A stretch of 64,000 nt of DNA from Succinimonas sp045124755 (GTDB lineage: Bacteria; Pseudomonadota; Gammaproteobacteria; Enterobacterales; Succinivibrionaceae): NCBI RefSeq assembly GCF_045124755.1, contig NZ_JBGVMK010000082.1; one strand, written 5' to 3'. Below, one piece after another: positions 1-8,552 of the stretch (positions are counted from its first letter, which is position 1; each line of letters starts with the position of its first letter). Under the pieces are notes generated by a model, which saw nothing but the letters and a program-made list of their open reading frames with translations, did no database searches and was not told the origin of the DNA. Position numbers and translations under genes: made by a program.

Positions 1-499
1 CGGTAACGGCAATATCCGCTTTCGCATCTTTCGGGAAAGCATCCTGAAGATGCAGCTCCACTACGTCCTCATATTCATCTTTGCCGCTGTAAAAACAAAC
101 CAGTTTCGGAACTGGAAACATCTGCTGCAGGTAACTGTACAGATCGATGTCATTCTCATCATCTTTCACATAGGCAGAATACACCATCCCCGCATAAATC
201 AAAAACCTCATGGGCATATTGGGGTTATAGGTACTCTGCGATTCATAGAAATTCATGGTATTGGCAATGAGGAATGAAAGGTCATTCTTCATGCTCATGT
301 AGATAACATCCTTCAGAGTTGTTATCTTAATTTCCTCCGGATCCGTGTATGAAGATCCGTTTACCGCATTATAAAGGCTGAGAGTCCAGCTCTTGTGTTC
401 CGGATTTCCAAAAATGAATTTGAAAAGCCTGTCCTTGTATTCCCTGTTTACATTTGCCTTGAGCTTCTTTTTGCGACTCAGCCTCTTTTTGCTACTCAT
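1..499 (-). CDS. PD-(D/E)XK nuclease/transposase-family protein, 3' part cut by window edge
   Basis: The reading frame opens with ATG at 499 and runs without a stop off the left edge, giving 166 residues of a longer protein. After a short basic N-terminus (SKKRLSRKKK) it shows the signature NREYKDRLFKFIFG, then a YNAVNGSSYTDPEEI segment and MNFYESQSTYNPNMPMRFL. These are typical of the PD-(D/E)XK (Rpn/transposase-associated) family that is multi-copy in gut anaerobes. In that family the protein is thought to be a DNA nuclease promoting recombination or DNA mobility; its role in the host is unsettled. The nuclease residues proper cannot be checked fully because the end is missing. It lies 370 bp beyond the nqr operon on the same strand, separated by a terminator, so it is probably transcribed on its own. 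Confidence 0.8.
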   Translation of the reverse strand, partial: MSSKKRLSRKKKLKANVNREYKDRLFKFIFGNPEHKSWTLSLYNAVNGSSYTDPEEIKITTLKDVIYMSMKNDLSFLIANTMNFYESQSTYNPNMPMRFLIYAGMVYSAYVKDDENDIDLYSYLQQMFPVPKLVCFYSGKDEYEDVVELHLQDAFPKDAKADIAVT

Positions 500-867
500 G
501 ATTTTCAGTAATCCCATACAGCGCCGTTTACTGATATGTCATTATGCCTAATGTACTACAATAACGGCAAAAAGTCAATAGAAACGTTTAAACAGATAAA
601 AATCCGTCTGAAGATAATTCTATAGGAATAAAAAATGATAGTCAATACTAAGATGATATCAAAAAGGCAGAAAAGGCAGTTTTAAAGCCTTTGCCGCTGC
701 AAAGAGGCTTAACCGGATCTCCTGTCCGGAGATCTCTTGCAAGAGTAAACGACGTTGTCGGGCTGAGACGACGGCAAACGGGGCAGCCGAGTCGCACCTC
801 ATTATCAGGGCACAAAAAAAGGGAGCCTAAGCCCCCTTTATCGTTATGTTACTTTATCTGAATCAGA
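500..867. other. Intergenic region with a run of hairpins
   Basis: No gene is seen in this stretch between the PD-(D/E)XK gene and nqrF. Positions 500-680 are AT-rich and presumably hold the promoter of the downstream minus-strand gene. Positions 685-789 hold several adjacent inverted repeats: 685-710 (stem AAGCC+TTTGC, loop CGCT), 716-734 (GATCTCC/GGAGATC), 734-745 (palindrome CTCTTGCAAGAG), 753-773 (CGTTGTC/GACGACG) and 772-789 (CGGC/GCCG). This density suggests a structured RNA or a relic of a small mobile element. The function is unknown. Confidence 0.5.
813..839 (-). terminator. Rho-independent terminator of the nqr operon
   Basis: Read on the minus strand, AAAGGGGGC pairs with GCTCCCTTT around a TTAG loop (one G-T wobble), followed by a run of seven Ts. 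It begins about 30 bases after the nqrF stop codon, so it should end the nqrA-F transcript. Confidence 0.85.
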
Positions 868-2094
868 TCAGGCGCCAAAGTTATCGAAGAGAATATTGTC
901 ATCCTCAACGCCGCACTTATGGAGCATATCCACTGCAGACTTGGTCATCATAGGAGGTCCGCACATGTAGAATTCACAGTCCTCAGGAGCCTTGTGATTC
1001 TTAAGATACTGTTCATAAAGCACGTTGGCGATAAACCCGGTAAGACCGGTCCAGTTATCCTCAGGAAGCGGATCGCTCAGGGCCAGATGCCAGGTGAAGT
1101 TAGGATGCTCCTTGGCCAGCTCGTCAAATTCATCCACATAGAAAGCCTCGCGGAGAGAACGGGCGCCGTACCAGAAGCTGATCTTGCGCTTGGAATCAAG
1201 TCTCTTAAGCTGATCGAAGATATGAGAACGCATAGGAGCCATACCAGCGCCGCCGCCGATGAATACCATCTCATTATCGGTTTCTCTGGCAAAGAACTCG
1301 CCAAACGGCCCGGAAATGGTAACCTTATCCCCCGGCTTCAAAGACCAGATATAGGAGGACATCTGTCCGGGAGGCAGGGTGAGATCGCGGAGCGGCGGAG
1401 TTGCAATACGCACGTTCAGCATAATCAGTCCCTTTTCACCGGGATAGGAGGCCATGGAATAAGCGCGGGTGATGTGGGTATCTACCTTGGACACCAGATC
1501 CAGAAGATGGAACTTTTCCCAGTCGCCGCGGTACTCATCAGGGATATCAAAATCCTTGTAGTACACGGTATGGGGTTCTGCTTCGATCTGAATATAGCCG
1601 CCAGCGCGGAAAGGAACCTCTTCGCCCTCGGGAATAGCCAGACGCAGCTCCTTGATGAAGGTAGCCACATTGTCGTTGGACAGCACTGTACACTGCCACT
1701 TGCGCACGCCAAGCACCGCAGCGGGAACTTCAATTTCCATGTCCTGACGCACGCCCACCTGACAGGCCAGACGCCAATGATCGCGGATATCCCTCTTGGA
1801 GAGATGGCTGTACTCAATGGGAAGCACATCGCCGCCGCCATTCAGCACCTTAACCTTGCACTGGCCGCAGGCGCCGCCGCCGCCGCATGCCGAAGGCACA
1901 AAAATGCCCTGGCTGGCAAGGGAGGTCAGGAGCTTGTCGCCGGCAGGAACCTTAATTGATTTCTCAGAATCATGATTGATTCCAATGGTAACGTCTCCGG
2001 AATTAACCATGATACGTTTGGCGATCAGAATAAGAACCACCAGTATCAGAATAATTCCGATGAAGAACGCTACGCCTAAAAGTATAGTTTCCAT
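868..2094 (-). CDS. nqrF: Na+-translocating NADH:quinone oxidoreductase subunit F
   Basis: NADH-oxidising entry subunit of Na+-NQR: takes hydride from NADH onto FAD and passes electrons through a 2Fe-2S centre to the membrane subunits. The 408 residues match the normal length. Residues about 4-24 form one membrane anchor. A plant-type ferredoxin domain follows, with cluster ligands C70, C76, C79 and C111 (SACGGGGACGQC, then LACQVGV). The FAD-binding RAYSMAS motif lies near residue 214, and the NADH-binding FIGGGAGMAPMRSH motif follows. It is the last gene of the operon, 9 bp after nqrE, and is followed by a terminator. All ligand residues are present, so it should be functional. Confidence 0.98.
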   Translation of the reverse strand: METILLGVAFFIGIILILVVLILIAKRIMVNSGDVTIGINHDSEKSIKVPAGDKLLTSLASQGIFVPSACGGGGACGQCKVKVLNGGGDVLPIEYSHLSKRDIRDHWRLACQVGVRQDMEIEVPAAVLGVRKWQCTVLSNDNVATFIKELRLAIPEGEEVPFRAGGYIQIEAEPHTVYYKDFDIPDEYRGDWEKFHLLDLVSKVDTHITRAYSMASYPGEKGLIMLNVRIATPPLRDLTLPPGQMSSYIWSLKPGDKVTISGPFGEFFARETDNEMVFIGGGAGMAPMRSHIFDQLKRLDSKRKISFWYGARSLREAFYVDEFDELAKEHPNFTWHLALSDPLPEDNWTGLTGFIANVLYEQYLKNHKAPEDCEFYMCGPPMMTKSAVDMLHKCGVEDDNILFDNFGA

Positions 2095-2103
2095 CGATGC
2101 TCC

Positions 2104-2703
2104 TTACAGCTGAATGCCTGAGAAGGACATGAAGCCCAATGCCATGAGTCCGGCGGTGATAAATACCAGACCCAGTCCGTTCAGCCCCTGAGGCGCATGA
2201 GCATATTTCAGCTTCTCGCGGATAGCGGCCAGAAGAACCACGGCAATAGCCCATGAAAGACCAGAACCGACACCGTATACAACAGATTCGGTGAAATTAT
2301 ATTCACGCTGAACCATGAAGGACACACCGCCGAAAATAGCGCAGTTTACGGTAATCAGCGGCAGGAAGATACCCAGAGCCGAATACAGTGAAGGCACATA
2401 TTTATCGAGGAACATTTCGAGAATCTGCACCAGGGCCGCAATTACACCGATATAGGTAATGTAGCCCAGGAAGGAGAGATCCAGTCCCTGCTGTATGGCA
2501 TTAGGCTTCAGAACATAGGTATAAACAATGTTGTTGAGAGGCACAGCCAGAGTCTGCACCACCACTACAGCCACACCAAGTCCCATGGCAGTCTTTACCT
2601 TTTTGGAAACCGCAAGGAAAGTACACATGCCGAGGAAGAAGCTCAATGCAAGGTTTTCAACAAAAACCGATTTTATAAACAAACTAATGTAATGTTCTAT
2701 CAT
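2104..2703 (-). CDS. nqrE: Na+-translocating NADH:quinone oxidoreductase subunit E
   Basis: Integral membrane subunit of Na+-NQR, 199 residues (family about 198), with six predicted hydrophobic segments. The N-terminus EHYISLFIKSVFVENLALS is typical. NqrD and NqrE are homologous inverted subunits that carry an intramembrane iron centre through Cys residues; here a Cys lies in LGMCTFLAVSK near residue 26 and another in VNCAIFGGV near residue 120, as expected. The ATG at 2703 overlaps the nqrD stop by 4 bp (ATGA), indicating translational coupling. Confidence 0.97.
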   Translation of the reverse strand: MIEHYISLFIKSVFVENLALSFFLGMCTFLAVSKKVKTAMGLGVAVVVVQTLAVPLNNIVYTYVLKPNAIQQGLDLSFLGYITYIGVIAALVQILEMFLDKYVPSLYSALGIFLPLITVNCAIFGGVSFMVQREYNFTESVVYGVGSGLSWAIAVVLLAAIREKLKYAHAPQGLNGLGLVFITAGLMALGFMSFSGIQL

Positions 2704-3359
2704 GACGCATCCTTACGGCTGGTATCATAATCGTGCTTAGTCGGAGTCTTGAGCACCTGATTAGAAAGCCAGATAAAGAGTCCGATGAGGAAGAATGCAC
2801 AAGGAGGCATCAGCATCAGACCGTTAGATTCATACCATCCGTCATTCTGAACCAGCGGAAGAATGGTAAGACCGAAGAAGGTTCCGGATCCGAAAACTTC
2901 ACGCACGAAGCCCACAGCGCAAAGCACCAGAGCATAACCCAGGCCGTTGCCCAGACCGTCCATGAAGGAAAGAGCCGGAGGGAACTTCATTGCGAAGGCT
3001 TCCGCGCGTCCCATTACGATACAGTTGGTGATAATAAGACCCACATACACGGAAAGCTGCTTGGAAAGATCATAGGAGAAAGCTTTAAGCAGCTGATCAA
3101 CTATGATTACCAGAGAAGCTATTACTGTCATCTGGGCAATAATACGCACACTGTTGGGAATCCATTTGCGTATTGAAGAAATGATCAGGTTGGAGAACGC
3201 AGTAACAACCATTACCGCGAGACCCATTACCAGAGCAGTCTTCATATTGGAAGTAACCGCCAGGGAGGAGCAGATACCCAGAATCTGGATCATGATAGGA
3301 TTTTCATGAAGCAGCGGACGGGTAAAGGCTTCTCTGGCAGAAGGCATATCAGTCGCCAT
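2700..3359 (-). CDS. nqrD: Na+-translocating NADH:quinone oxidoreductase subunit D
   Basis: Membrane subunit paired with NqrE around the intramembrane iron centre of Na+-NQR. It has 219 residues, slightly longer than the usual 210 because of a longer N-terminus; a second Met at residue 5 is an alternative start. Conserved features are LGICSSLAVT near residue 28, IPNSVRIIAQM, and VGLIITNCIVMGRAEAFAMK with the second conserved Cys. The ATG at 3359 overlaps the nqrC stop codon by 1 bp. Six hydrophobic segments are visible. Confidence 0.97.
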   Translation of the reverse strand: MATDMPSAREAFTRPLLHENPIMIQILGICSSLAVTSNMKTALVMGLAVMVVTAFSNLIISSIRKWIPNSVRIIAQMTVIASLVIIVDQLLKAFSYDLSKQLSVYVGLIITNCIVMGRAEAFAMKFPPALSFMDGLGNGLGYALVLCAVGFVREVFGSGTFFGLTILPLVQNDGWYESNGLMLMPPCAFFLIGLFIWLSNQVLKTPTKHDYDTSRKDAS

Positions 3360-4168
3360 TATTTAATTCCTCCTTTCTTGATTCTCTGCAGATACGGACC
3401 GTATCCCATGGAATCAGTCCAGAATTTAACCGAATTGGTCACGCCGTTTGAGGTAAGAGTAGCTCCGGACAGCGCATCAACCTGATGATCGCCGGAAGCA
3501 TTCTTCACCACGGCAAAAGCCGGAGCGTCGGAAGCATCGTAGAGCTTCTTCCCGATCCACTTCTGGGTAAATTTAGGATTTTCGATTTCCCCGCCGAGGC
3601 CCGGAGTTTCATTATGACTGTAGTACTTGACTCCCATAACGGTGTTGCCGTCGCCGGCAACTGCAAGATAACCGTACATAGTGCCCCAGAGTCCCTGACC
3701 GTAGAACGGCAGAATAACGCTCTTGTAGCCGCCGGAAACGGTGTTCTTCACCAGATATACCGGCATGTACTTGGCGCGGTTTCTGATCTTGGCCGTATCC
3801 TTGTCTGTTTCAATGGCCACTGAAGAATCAGGAAGCCTTGCTGCGGAAACAAAGTTATAGCCGTCAATCAAAGCCATGCCGTTCTTATCCTTGCCGGCAA
3901 TTACAGCAGCCTTGTCATTGGGAACGTACTTGCCGTTGGCCAGGTTAACCAGACGAGCCTCGATATTCTCGGCGTAGGTCTTGGAGATATCGCCATTAAT
4001 GCCAATGCCGGCAGCTTCAAGAATGCTGCGTTCGCGGTCATTCTGAATCTGCTTTGCCTGAAGCGGCTGGAGCGTGACAACAGCGATGCAGACCATAAAG
4101 GAGCATACCAGACAGAGGATGCCGATAACGGTAAACGTCCTTAAGGTTGAATCTTTATTAGCAGCCAT
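3359..4168 (-). CDS. nqrC: Na+-translocating NADH:quinone oxidoreductase subunit C (covalent FMN)
   Basis: Periplasm-facing flavoprotein subunit of Na+-NQR. Residues 11-35 form a single N-terminal membrane anchor; the rest is the soluble FMN-binding domain. The flavinylation motif DALSGATLTS is at about 231-240, with the FMN-accepting threonine at about 237; attachment of FMN needs the enzyme ApbE. The sequence HNETPGLGGEIENPKF is typical of the family. Length 269 residues is normal. It starts 2 bp after the nqrB stop codon. No apbE gene lies in or just after this operon. Confidence 0.97.
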   Translation of the reverse strand: MAANKDSTLRTFTVIGILCLVCSFMVCIAVVTLQPLQAKQIQNDRERSILEAAGIGINGDISKTYAENIEARLVNLANGKYVPNDKAAVIAGKDKNGMALIDGYNFVSAARLPDSSVAIETDKDTAKIRNRAKYMPVYLVKNTVSGGYKSVILPFYGQGLWGTMYGYLAVAGDGNTVMGVKYYSHNETPGLGGEIENPKFTQKWIGKKLYDASDAPAFAVVKNASGDHQVDALSGATLTSNGVTNSVKFWTDSMGYGPYLQRIKKGGIK

Positions 4169-4170
4169 TA

Positions 4171-5430
4171 TTACCGACCTCCCTTAACGGCAGCAAGCTT
4201 GAGACGCTTGTTGATATTGCGCTGAGTAACAAAATAGTCAAACAGCGGAGCCCAGCAGTTGGCAAAGAGGATCGCCAGCATCACGCCTTCCGGATAAGCC
4301 GGATTCACTACGCGCACCAGCACCACCATGGCTCCTATAAGGAAGCCGTAGAGCCATTTGCCGGTCTTGGTAAATGCGGAGGATACCGGATCGGTAGCCA
4401 TAAAGAAAATACCGAAGGCAAAACCGCCCAGCACCAGGTGCCATACCGGATTCAGTCCGAACATGGCATTGGTATTGGAACCGATGGCATTAAAGATGGA
4501 GGCAGTGATAACCACACCCAGAATACCGCTGAAAACCACTCTCCAGGAAGCAATTCCCATGCGGATGAGCACCATGCCGCCGATAAGAATAGCCAGAGTG
4601 GAGCCCTCGCCGATACAGCCGGGGATATTGCCCAGGAAAGCATCAAGCCAGGTTACGCCGGGATCGCCCAGCTGACCGGGAGTGCTGCCGTTGGCCAGGG
4701 CATAAAGCGGAGTTGCTCCGGAGAAACCGTCTACCGGCACCCATACCTTGTCGCCGGTGATTTCGCCGGGATAGGCAAAGAACAGGAAAGCGCGGCCGAC
4801 CAGAGCCGGGTTCATGAAGTTTCTGCCGGTGCCGCCGAACACTTCCTTGCCGATAAGCACGCCGAAGGAAATGCCCAGAGCAGCCTGCCACAGCGGAATG
4901 GTGGGCGGAACAATCAGAGAGAACAGAATGGAGGTAGCAAAGAAGCCTTCGTTAACCTCATGTCCTCTGATGATGCAGAACAATACCTCCCAGAAGGCGC
5001 CTACCGCAAAAACCACCGCATAGATAGGCAGGAAGTATACCGCTCCTATGAGCATCTTGCTGTAAAGTCCGGCGTCCTCGGTAAGGGTTCCCCCCAGAAG
5101 CTGAACCAGAGCATAATGCCAGTTGGCGCTGAAAAGGCTGTAGCTCTGATGAGCCATGGTCACACCGTCAGCCACCTGTCCGAAAGCGGCAATGGTCTGA
5201 GCGCCGATGTTGTACCAGCCCCAGAACATGCACGGGAAAACAGCCAGGAAAACCATTATCATGATGCGCTTCAGGTCAACGCTGTCGCGAACATGAGTGG
5301 TGGTATTGTGGGTAACCACGCCCGGAGTGTAGAAGAAAGTGGAGGTGCCCTCGTAGAGAGGATAAAGCTTCTCAAGCTTTCCGCCCTTTTCAAACAGCGG
5401 AGCCACCTTATTTAAAAGACTTAAAATCAC
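4171..5430 (-). CDS. nqrB: Na+-translocating NADH:quinone oxidoreductase subunit B (covalent FMN, ion channel)
   Basis: Largest membrane subunit of Na+-NQR, homologous to RnfD; it carries covalent FMN and riboflavin and forms the sodium path. 419 residues with about ten hydrophobic segments. The start is GTG at 5430, chosen because a strong Shine-Dalgarno sequence (AAGGAGGGG) lies 7 bases upstream and the N-terminus aligns with known NqrB. HVRDSVDLKRIMI lies near residue 46. The FMN attachment motif VDGFSGATPLY gives threonine about 240. The gene begins 3 bp after nqrA. Confidence 0.97.
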   Translation of the reverse strand: MILSLLNKVAPLFEKGGKLEKLYPLYEGTSTFFYTPGVVTHNTTTHVRDSVDLKRIMIMVFLAVFPCMFWGWYNIGAQTIAAFGQVADGVTMAHQSYSLFSANWHYALVQLLGGTLTEDAGLYSKMLIGAVYFLPIYAVVFAVGAFWEVLFCIIRGHEVNEGFFATSILFSLIVPPTIPLWQAALGISFGVLIGKEVFGGTGRNFMNPALVGRAFLFFAYPGEITGDKVWVPVDGFSGATPLYALANGSTPGQLGDPGVTWLDAFLGNIPGCIGEGSTLAILIGGMVLIRMGIASWRVVFSGILGVVITASIFNAIGSNTNAMFGLNPVWHLVLGGFAFGIFFMATDPVSSAFTKTGKWLYGFLIGAMVVLVRVVNPAYPEGVMLAILFANCWAPLFDYFVTQRNINKRLKLAAVKGGR

Positions 5431-5433
5431 CTT

Positions 5434-6780
5434 TTACCCCTCCTTCTCAATCTTATCAAGACATTTACGGAGCAAACGGCCATACTCAGTCTTGCCGGGA
5501 TCCACATAAGTACAGAGAGCCAGATCCTCTTCGGCCAGCTCCATAGCACCCAAAAGCACTGCGGCATCAGTGTCGCCGATTTCAATGGAGCGCAGAAGCT
5601 GCGTGGCAATAATATCCAGAGGCATTACCCTCTCGTAATTGCTGATAGGCACCATGGCCCGGGATCCGCCATTTACCGCAGTATTGATGTCATACTGTCT
5701 CGGCTTGAAGAAGCTGCTCAGATAGGCTCTGGTAACTGAATGCTTCCGGGCTCCGGGCATCAGCCATCCCAGGAATTCTCTCTTGTTGCCTTCCGGAATA
5801 ACGCTGACCTGAAGATGGAAGCGCCCCAGATAATCAAAAGGCCCCTTGGCTTCGTTGCCGTTAAGAATGGAACCGGCGATCACGCGGAAATTGTCTCCGA
5901 TGAACTCATTGGCGCACAGCTCAGAAACGCAGGCTCCCATGATGGTTCTTACCAGACGGGGATAGCGCACGCAAGGGCCGGCAACGCTGATAATTCTCTC
6001 ATTGTAAATGTCGCCGGTGCGGAACAGCCGTCCGATGGCGATAACATCCTGATATCCGAGATGCCACATGACGTGATGCTCGGATGCCGGACGAATGAAA
6101 TGAATATGAGTGCCGGGAAGTCCTGCAGGATGCTTGCCCACAAATACCTCTTCCTTGACCCTGGCAGCGCTGCATACCGGCAGGGAGGTCTCCCCCTTGC
6201 AGACATACACATTGCCGTCAGTGAGAGTGGTAAGAACCTCCAGACCGTCCTTAAAATCCTTCTCATGTGAAGAAATCACAATAGCGGGATCGCAGGCCAG
6301 CGGATTGGTATCAATGGCAGTTACAAAAATATGCTCGGGAACAGAGGCAACAGCGGGAGTCTTGTTGTAGGGACGGGTGCGGAAAGCAGTCCAAAGACCG
6401 GACTCCACGAGTTCATTCTGAACAACTACCCGGGAAAGAGCGGTTAAATCCTGATTAGGATATGCCTCAAATTTCTTGCTGCCTGTAACAGACTGATCCA
6501 GTTCGATAACGAGGGACTGAAATACTCTTTTGTCTCCGCGGTTAATGGCTGCCACCTTGCCGGATACGGGAGATGTGTACTTGACGCCAGGATTTTTCTT
6601 ATCGGTAAAAAGAACCTGACCCTTTTCAACTACATCACCTTCCTCAACCAGCATTGAAGGTCTCAGTCCCGGAAAATCGCTTCCAACAAGGGCCACATGC
6701 TTTACAGGCTGCCCCACATTGATGGTCATTTCCGGTTTACCGCTGACAGGAATATCCAAGCCTTTCTTGATATTTATCAT
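5434..6780 (-). CDS. nqrA: Na+-translocating NADH:quinone oxidoreductase subunit A
   Basis: First gene of the Na+-NQR operon; a peripheral cytoplasmic subunit implicated in quinone binding. The frame is open upstream to 6876, but the ATG at 6780 is preferred because the protein then begins MINIKKGLDIPVSGKP, the conserved family N-terminus, with a purine-rich site (CTGGAAAA) just upstream. This gives 448 residues, the usual length. Conserved stretches include KKNPGVKYTSPVSGKV (a lipoyl-like fold) near residue 60 and the C-terminal LCTYVDPGKTEYG. The promoter should lie in 6781-6950. Confidence 0.96.
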   Translation of the reverse strand: MINIKKGLDIPVSGKPEMTINVGQPVKHVALVGSDFPGLRPSMLVEEGDVVEKGQVLFTDKKNPGVKYTSPVSGKVAAINRGDKRVFQSLVIELDQSVTGSKKFEAYPNQDLTALSRVVVQNELVESGLWTAFRTRPYNKTPAVASVPEHIFVTAIDTNPLACDPAIVISSHEKDFKDGLEVLTTLTDGNVYVCKGETSLPVCSAARVKEEVFVGKHPAGLPGTHIHFIRPASEHHVMWHLGYQDVIAIGRLFRTGDIYNERIISVAGPCVRYPRLVRTIMGACVSELCANEFIGDNFRVIAGSILNGNEAKGPFDYLGRFHLQVSVIPEGNKREFLGWLMPGARKHSVTRAYLSSFFKPRQYDINTAVNGGSRAMVPISNYERVMPLDIIATQLLRSIEIGDTDAAVLLGAMELAEEDLALCTYVDPGKTEYGRLLRKCLDKIEKEG

Positions 6781-7252
6781 GGTTTTTCCAGAGATTAAAA
6801 ATGCATGAGAAAGCAAAATGCCTTGATTCAAGGCACTACTATGAATCCCGCAAAACAGGCACGACAAAATCCGCATGCCAGGCTCGCGGTGTTAGGGAAA
6901 GTTTAGCATAAAGTGAGAGTTTTTGTTAGAAAGGGATATGTAACATGAGTAACAATCCTGAAAGATAGTGGCCGTAAATGAGCGTTTTCAGGAAGATGCT
7001 GCAGCGAGGCCAAAGACTGCCCTTGCAAAAACAAAGAGACGCTTTTTCATTTGTTTCGCCGTCCTCCGGAAAACCGGGGAAACAAGCGGAAAAGAACGAG
7101 AATCGGCAATCCCGCAGACGGAAAAATCTTGTGCCGGAACAGATAATCCGAATATTGTTCTTGCCAAACTTCGTTTTAAAATTATATCTTATAAACGACT
7201 CTCTTCTATCAAGGCTGTAAAACCGCCATTCTAAAGACACGGAGAAAGTAAG
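6781..7252. other. Divergent intergenic region between nqrA and the AAA-ATPase-like gene
   Basis: About 470 bp without a convincing gene; the short frames here lack ribosome sites and resemble no family. It should hold the nqr promoter (minus strand) and the promoter of the gene at 7253. For the latter, TTGCCA at 7161-7166 and TATCTT at 7185-7190 are separated by 18 bases and make a plausible sigma-70 site. No clear operator or riboswitch was recognised. Confidence 0.4.
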
Positions 7253-8479
7253 ATGAGAATCCCTGCGCCTGAGAAAGATTGCTTTAAGAAGCTTCCTTTG
7301 GGAAATTCCTCTTTCTCTGCTATCAGAAAAGCCGGACAGATATATGCGGACAAAACCGCCATGATAGCGGATCTGGCAGACAACGAGGATGCTCCGGTAT
7401 TTCTGATGAGACCCCGCGGCTTCGGCAAGTCTCTTCTGGTTTCAGCCCTTGAGTCTTTGTTTTCCAAAGGACTCGCAGACTTTAAAGGCCTTGAAATTGC
7501 CACCGGGGAAAACAGATGGAGAGATACCGCTTACAGGGTGGTACGCTTTGATCTTTCGGCCGTGGCAAATTCTTCCCCGGCATCTTTCAAAACGTATCTT
7601 AACAATAAGATGATAAGCGAGATTTACGGCAATAACCATTATCTTATTACTTCCGGCCAAAACGAAACCGGACAGCCGGGAGTTATTCTGTCGAATATCT
7701 GTGATGACCAGGCCATCCCGGACAAAAGCATAGTATTTCTTGTTGATGACTACGATGCCCCGATAACCGGCCACCTCGGAAAATCTCAGGAGCTCAGTGA
7801 GATTTCTGATATCCTGTATTCCTTTTTTGCCGGGATTAAATTCGCCGAACGAATTTTACGTTTTGTTTTTATAGCCGGCATTACCAGAACAGGCCGGGAA
7901 GACCTGTTTTCATCACGCTGCAATGCATATGACATTTCTGCTGACGATGACTTTGGCATGCTGCTGGGGATAACCGAAGACGAACTCCGCAGGTACTTTG
8001 ATCCCTGGATTAAAAATGCGGCAGCGGTTCTCGGCATGAGCATCCCCGATGTCTATGCGAAGATGAAGAGCGTCTATGGCGGCTTTCAGTTTTCCATAGG
8101 GAATGAGGAGACTGTATATAATCCCAGATCCGTAATTTCTTTTCTCAGTAACCCCGAAAACGGCTTCCGGAATTACTGGCGCTCCGTAAGCGGCAACACT
8201 CCTGACGTTCTTCTGAAATATCTGCAAAAGGCTGACAATCGGGAGAGCCTAATCAGGCTCAGCGATTCCGTGAAGGATGAGAAAAACCGGGATAATATAG
8301 TTGCCTTTGATGAAATCATGGCAAAGGCCGAGCCCGGACAGATTCCTATGAAGATACTGCTCCTTGAGACCGGATACTTTACGCTAAAAAGCATTAATTT
8401 CCCTTACGGCAGAATTGCAGTGCCGAACGAAGAGGTTTCCGAATCCCTGAGCCGTCTTTCCCTGAAAGCGCAATCTTAA
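7253..8479 (+). CDS. AAA-ATPase-like family protein, short form lacking the C-terminal nuclease domain
   Basis: The N-terminal KKLPLGNSSFSAIR and YADKT segments and the modified P-loop RPRGFGKSLLVSALESLF (residues about 44-61) identify the AAA-ATPase-like family common in gut bacteria. A Walker B-like FLVDDYDAPI lies near residue 164. Members are usually 500-580 residues, with a C-terminal PD-(D/E)XK (DUF1703) domain. This one stops at 408, just after the LLETGYFTLK segment that normally precedes the nuclease domain. It may therefore be truncated or a natural short form. The ATG is preceded by a GGAGAAAG site. The biochemical role of the family is unknown; mobile-element or defence roles are only guesses. 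Confidence 0.8.
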   Translation: MRIPAPEKDCFKKLPLGNSSFSAIRKAGQIYADKTAMIADLADNEDAPVFLMRPRGFGKSLLVSALESLFSKGLADFKGLEIATGENRWRDTAYRVVRFDLSAVANSSPASFKTYLNNKMISEIYGNNHYLITSGQNETGQPGVILSNICDDQAIPDKSIVFLVDDYDAPITGHLGKSQELSEISDILYSFFAGIKFAERILRFVFIAGITRTGREDLFSSRCNAYDISADDDFGMLLGITEDELRRYFDPWIKNAAAVLGMSIPDVYAKMKSVYGGFQFSIGNEETVYNPRSVISFLSNPENGFRNYWRSVSGNTPDVLLKYLQKADNRESLIRLSDSVKDEKNRDNIVAFDEIMAKAEPGQIPMKILLLETGYFTLKSINFPYGRIAVPNEEVSESLSRLSLKAQS

Positions 8480-8552
8480 ATCCGAGCCCGTTCGGGTAAT
8501 AAGTTTCTTATGAGCACGGGGCCGCCCTCCCCTGCTGCTCCCTGCTTCCCTG

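Noticed and set aside
919..1959. 346-codon plus-strand frame opposite nqrF
   Set aside because: Shadow of nqrF, which has all its cofactor ligands; the opposite frame matches nothing.
4438..5415. 325-codon plus-strand frame opposite nqrB
   Set aside because: Shadow of nqrB; low-complexity polar sequence without any motif.
6781..6876. Upstream extension of nqrA by 32 residues
   Set aside because: The extension is not conserved and the start at 6780 gives the standard NqrA N-terminus with a ribosome site.
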